From Cochlodiniinecator piscidefendens (GTDB lineage Bacteria > Pseudomonadota > Alphaproteobacteria > Rhodobacterales > Rhodobacteraceae), in assembly GCF_011326755.1 (NCBI RefSeq), contig NZ_JAAOIE010000003.1, positions 124,001 to 188,000 of the forward strand: a DNA stretch of 64,000 nucleotides, given 5' to 3'. Position 1 is the stretch's first letter, and each line of letters begins with the position of its first letter. Below, piece by piece: positions 62,227 to 64,000 of the stretch. The notes under the pieces are model-generated. The model did no database searches, had not been told where the DNA came from, and saw nothing but the letters and a program-made list of their open reading frames with translations. The position numbers and the translations under genes are program-made.

Positions 62227-62383
62227 GCAAACACCGTGGCTGCAAACTGTCTACGGGTTCATAGGGCTGACAGACATGACATTCGTGCATGCAGATGGTT
62301 TGGATTTTGGCGGTCCTGACTATCGGGAACAGAGCCTGTCAGCCGCGAAAGCGCAACTGACCGAGATCGCACAAACATGGTGA
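62175..62383 (+). pseudogene. NADH-azoreductase (AzoR-like), C-terminal fragment
   Basis: The reading frame gives YGDDSPIKEFDMQTPWLQT, then VYGFIGLTDMTFVHADGLDFGGPDYREQ and AKAQLTEIAQTW, which is the C-terminal block of FMN-dependent azoreductases (DFQTPYLR...LGFIGLTDVEFV in relatives). The N-terminal flavodoxin part is absent. Its stop overlaps the start of the following fragment (ATGGTGA), the trace of an old coupled operon. Confidence 0.7.
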
Positions 62384-62700
62384 ACACACCACGCAAAGGG
62401 GCGGCGCGTGTCGCGGATGCTGCTCCTGACATTTTGGCAAGGCTGAATGCAGGGGAGATCGAGGCCGCGACACTCTCGGAAAATCTGGCAACAGGTTTTA
62501 CCGCTCTTTTGGCTGCGACAATCTCGGAACTGGCAAAGTAAGCCCAGAAAATCGATCCAAGGCCGGGATCACCAAGCGTATGGCCCAGGTGGCGCGCATC
62601 TTGTCCGATGATGGCGAACAGGAGCGTTTGGCTTGGATATCGCAACACCTATCTGACCTCCTGCGCGGCTGGGGGGGCATAGGACACATCCGATCGATCC
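62377..62700 (+). pseudogene. DNA alkylation repair protein (AlkD-like) fragment
   Basis: The ATG at 62377 opens a 54-codon frame (RKGAARVADAAPDILARLNAGE, LSENLATGFTALLAATISEL) that resembles the start of HEAT-like alkylation repair proteins; it stops at 62541. Further homologous residues resume in another frame: GITKRMAQVARILSDDGEQE and LLRGWGGIGH (62571 onward). At least one frameshift and a large deletion are present. Confidence 0.5.
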
Positions 62701-62857
62701 ACCCACATTAGATCATTAGAAAGTTCTCGCGCATTGATTAGATGGTTGCTGCCCATATTCGGGAGCGCATCGGGCAACTATTTTCTGTTTTACGAAAAGT
62801 AATACTTTACATGCACTAATTACATGTTATGACGCACAAAAGATGTAAGAGGTGAAT

Positions 62858-63367
62858 ATGACTACCTTCGCTAGATTGCTCATGCTGCTATTTTGGGCGT
62901 TTTTTCAGTTTGCGATATGCCTGATGTGGGGGCTGACAGTGTTTGACGAACCGGGATTGGCATATGAGGTTTTCGAGTTACCTGCTGATCTGGCTGGGCC
63001 GCCGCAGGGAATCGCGCTGGTATGCATGGTTCTGATGACAGTCGTCATGGGGGTTTTAGGGTGGACTTTTCTCTGTATGAGCCGATTGCTTAAACCCCAA
63101 CCCCAACGGCGCTTTGGTTATCTTGCCGAACATCTTCGCAGAGCATCTTTTGGATTGGCTGTTTTTTGGGTTGGCAGCAGCTTCATGTTTTGGGTAGTCC
63201 CTCGCCTTTTACTGTGGAACGTTTCTGACGGAAGTTTCCCAGTTATTGAATGGACGATTCTTGAGCCGGACTTAATCCTCTTGATATTTTCGATAGTTTT
63301 CCTGGCGTTATCAGCTTCACTTCGAAGTGCGCAGGAAATTGAAGATGACAACAAACGCATTGTATGA
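62858..63367 (+). CDS. DUF2975-like membrane protein
   Basis: 169 aa with four membrane segments (LLMLLFWAFFQFAICLMWGLT; IALVCMVLMTVVMGVLGW; FGLAVFWVGSSFMFWVV; LILLIFSIVFLALSASL). The ending SAQEIEDDNKRIV is typical of DUF2975 proteins, which commonly precede a small YozG-type HTH regulator, as here. ATG at 62858 with AAGAGGTGAAT. Function unknown. Confidence 0.65.
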   Translation: MTTFARLLMLLFWAFFQFAICLMWGLTVFDEPGLAYEVFELPADLAGPPQGIALVCMVLMTVVMGVLGWTFLCMSRLLKPQPQRRFGYLAEHLRRASFGLAVFWVGSSFMFWVVPRLLLWNVSDGSFPVIEWTILEPDLILLIFSIVFLALSASLRSAQEIEDDNKRIV

Positions 63368-63374
63368 GGTGAGA

Positions 63375-63608
63375 ATGCCAATAGAAGTTCGTGTGAAAAT
63401 ACTTCTGGCCGAACAGCGAAAAACTGCGCGGGAGTTGGCCGCTTACGTCGGGATTACGGAATCCAACCTTTCCCTTCTCAGCTCGGGCAAAGTGAACGGA
63501 ATACGGTTCGCTACGCTGCAGGCAATCTGTGAGTTTCTTGACTGCCAACCAGGTGATTTGCTCGTGAGCAACAAAGGCAACTCTACTAATGAGGACGAAA
63601 ATAAGTGA
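63375..63608 (+). CDS. YozG-like helix-turn-helix regulator
   Basis: 77 aa from the ATG at 63375, 7 bp after the DUF2975-like stop; AGGTGA precedes it. VRVKILLAEQRKTARELAAYVG, then ITESNLSLLSSGKVNGIRFATLQAICEFLDCQPGDLL is the Xre-family YozG pattern. Likely regulates its own operon with the upstream membrane protein. Its stop overlaps the next start (GTGA). Confidence 0.85.
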   Translation: MPIEVRVKILLAEQRKTARELAAYVGITESNLSLLSSGKVNGIRFATLQAICEFLDCQPGDLLVSNKGNSTNEDENK

Positions 63609-63931
63609 AAAAGGTAAGAATTATACGCGTACTGACTCCATTGATAGGCGTATCAGTGTTAGTGGCATGCGGCGCATCAGAAAGCGAATTGGAGGATGCG
63701 CGATACTTAAGCTGCTCTGAACTATCCAGAAAGATTGGACGGCTTGAGCAACAACAGTTTGACGCTGATTTGGATAGTCTCGCAGGGGCTTTTGGATCAG
63801 TTTTGGGAGATACAGAACGCGAACGCGAAGATGCCGAGCTTGACGAGGCGTTGGGCAGCATCGACGGCGCTCTGGTGGGGCGTACTTTAGAGCAATACAA
63901 CGCAATCTACCGAGAAAAACGGTGCCGGTAA
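63605..63931 (+). CDS. Small lipoprotein
   Basis: 108 aa, GTG start overlapping the HTH stop. Lipoprotein signal IRVLTPLIGVSVLVACG, with Cys at residue 22; then a charged helical part (LSRKIGRLEQQQFDADLDSL). Two Cys (37 and 107) may pair. No family recognised. Third gene of a coupled DUF2975/HTH/lipoprotein set. The last 69 bp of the window hold only a small hairpin (CACACC/GGTGTG). Confidence 0.65.
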   Translation: MKKVRIIRVLTPLIGVSVLVACGASESELEDARYLSCSELSRKIGRLEQQQFDADLDSLAGAFGSVLGDTEREREDAELDEALGSIDGALVGRTLEQYNAIYREKRCR

Positions 63932-64000
63932 GGCGGCAACGTTCAATTTCCGTCTAATCGACATTCACACCCTCTCGGTGTGACGTGACCTGAGTCCACT

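Noticed and set aside
63990-64000. Insertion sequence end at the right edge
   Set aside because: The last bases (CCTGAGTCCACT) look like a possible element end, but too little sequence is visible to support it.
1-64000. CRISPR array, prophage or replication origin
   Set aside because: No direct-repeat/spacer pattern, phage structural genes, parAB/repABC genes or DnaA-box clusters were found.

Overview
The window is chromosomal DNA of an alphaproteobacterium. Gene content and protein sequences point to the family Rhodobacteraceae, probably the marine Roseobacter group. The signs are: a short zinc-free ribosomal protein L36; a CHCC zinc-finger protein beside polA; an SDHAF4-like DUF1674 protein; a DUF3035 lipoprotein; the M16-M16-mutL-rmuC row; msrPQ; a Liv-type ABC operon bracketed by two AMP-forming ligases; a split bacterial LKR/SDH pair; and TRAP transporters. 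No species can be named from the sequence alone.

Layout. 1-4.6 kb: 3' part of a PfkB sugar/nucleoside kinase (open at the left edge), a sulfotransferase divergent from a GT14-type glycosyltransferase with a DUF5928 tail, a HIT hydrolase and an ABC ATPase without a visible permease. 4.7-21.6 kb: mostly housekeeping genes (CHCC zinc finger, polA, NTF2-like protein, WYL regulator, SDHAF4-like factor, rsmB, heparinase-like protein, purH, lspA, lipoprotein, two M16 peptidases, mutL, rmuC, HutD-like). 21.6-25.1 kb: a minus-strand operon for lysine breakdown through saccharopine, with a GST and a histidine phosphatase upstream. 25.2-28.1 kb: a lone formate dehydrogenase alpha subunit preceded by a coupled 45-codon ORF. 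28.1-31.8 kb: a frameshifted GNAT gene, a stand-alone WGR protein and a response regulator / hybrid kinase pair. 31.9-40.3 kb: acyl-CoA ligase, Liv ABC transporter and PaaK-like ligase in one operon. 40.3-51.4 kb: L36, tRNA-Val, N-formylglutamate amidohydrolase, dinB, stomatin/NfeD, pyrF, clpB, msrPQ, a PEP-mutase-family enzyme and a HupE-like protein.

51.4-64 kb is accessory in character. It starts with mobilisation debris (MobC-like gene, truncated relaxase, degraded IS21-family fragment). Next comes a compact catabolic unit: GlxA/AraC regulator divergent from a proline-racemase-family enzyme, a three-part TRAP transporter, 2-amino-3-ketobutyrate CoA ligase (kbl) and a classical SDR dehydrogenase. 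Beyond it are a CPBP peptidase, a DUF3667 membrane protein, about 1 kb of gene fragments (azoreductase and DNA-alkylation-repair remnants), and a DUF2975-like / YozG-like HTH / small lipoprotein trio.

The most interesting candidate is the TRAP-racemase-SDR-kbl unit (52.7-59.7 kb). Taken together it reads as an import and C2-epimerisation, C3-oxidation and CoA-dependent cleavage route for a 3-hydroxy amino acid, for example D-threonine or L-allo-threonine, to glycine and acetyl-CoA. The classical tdh gene is not present in the cluster. This is inference from gene content, not shown by the sequence.
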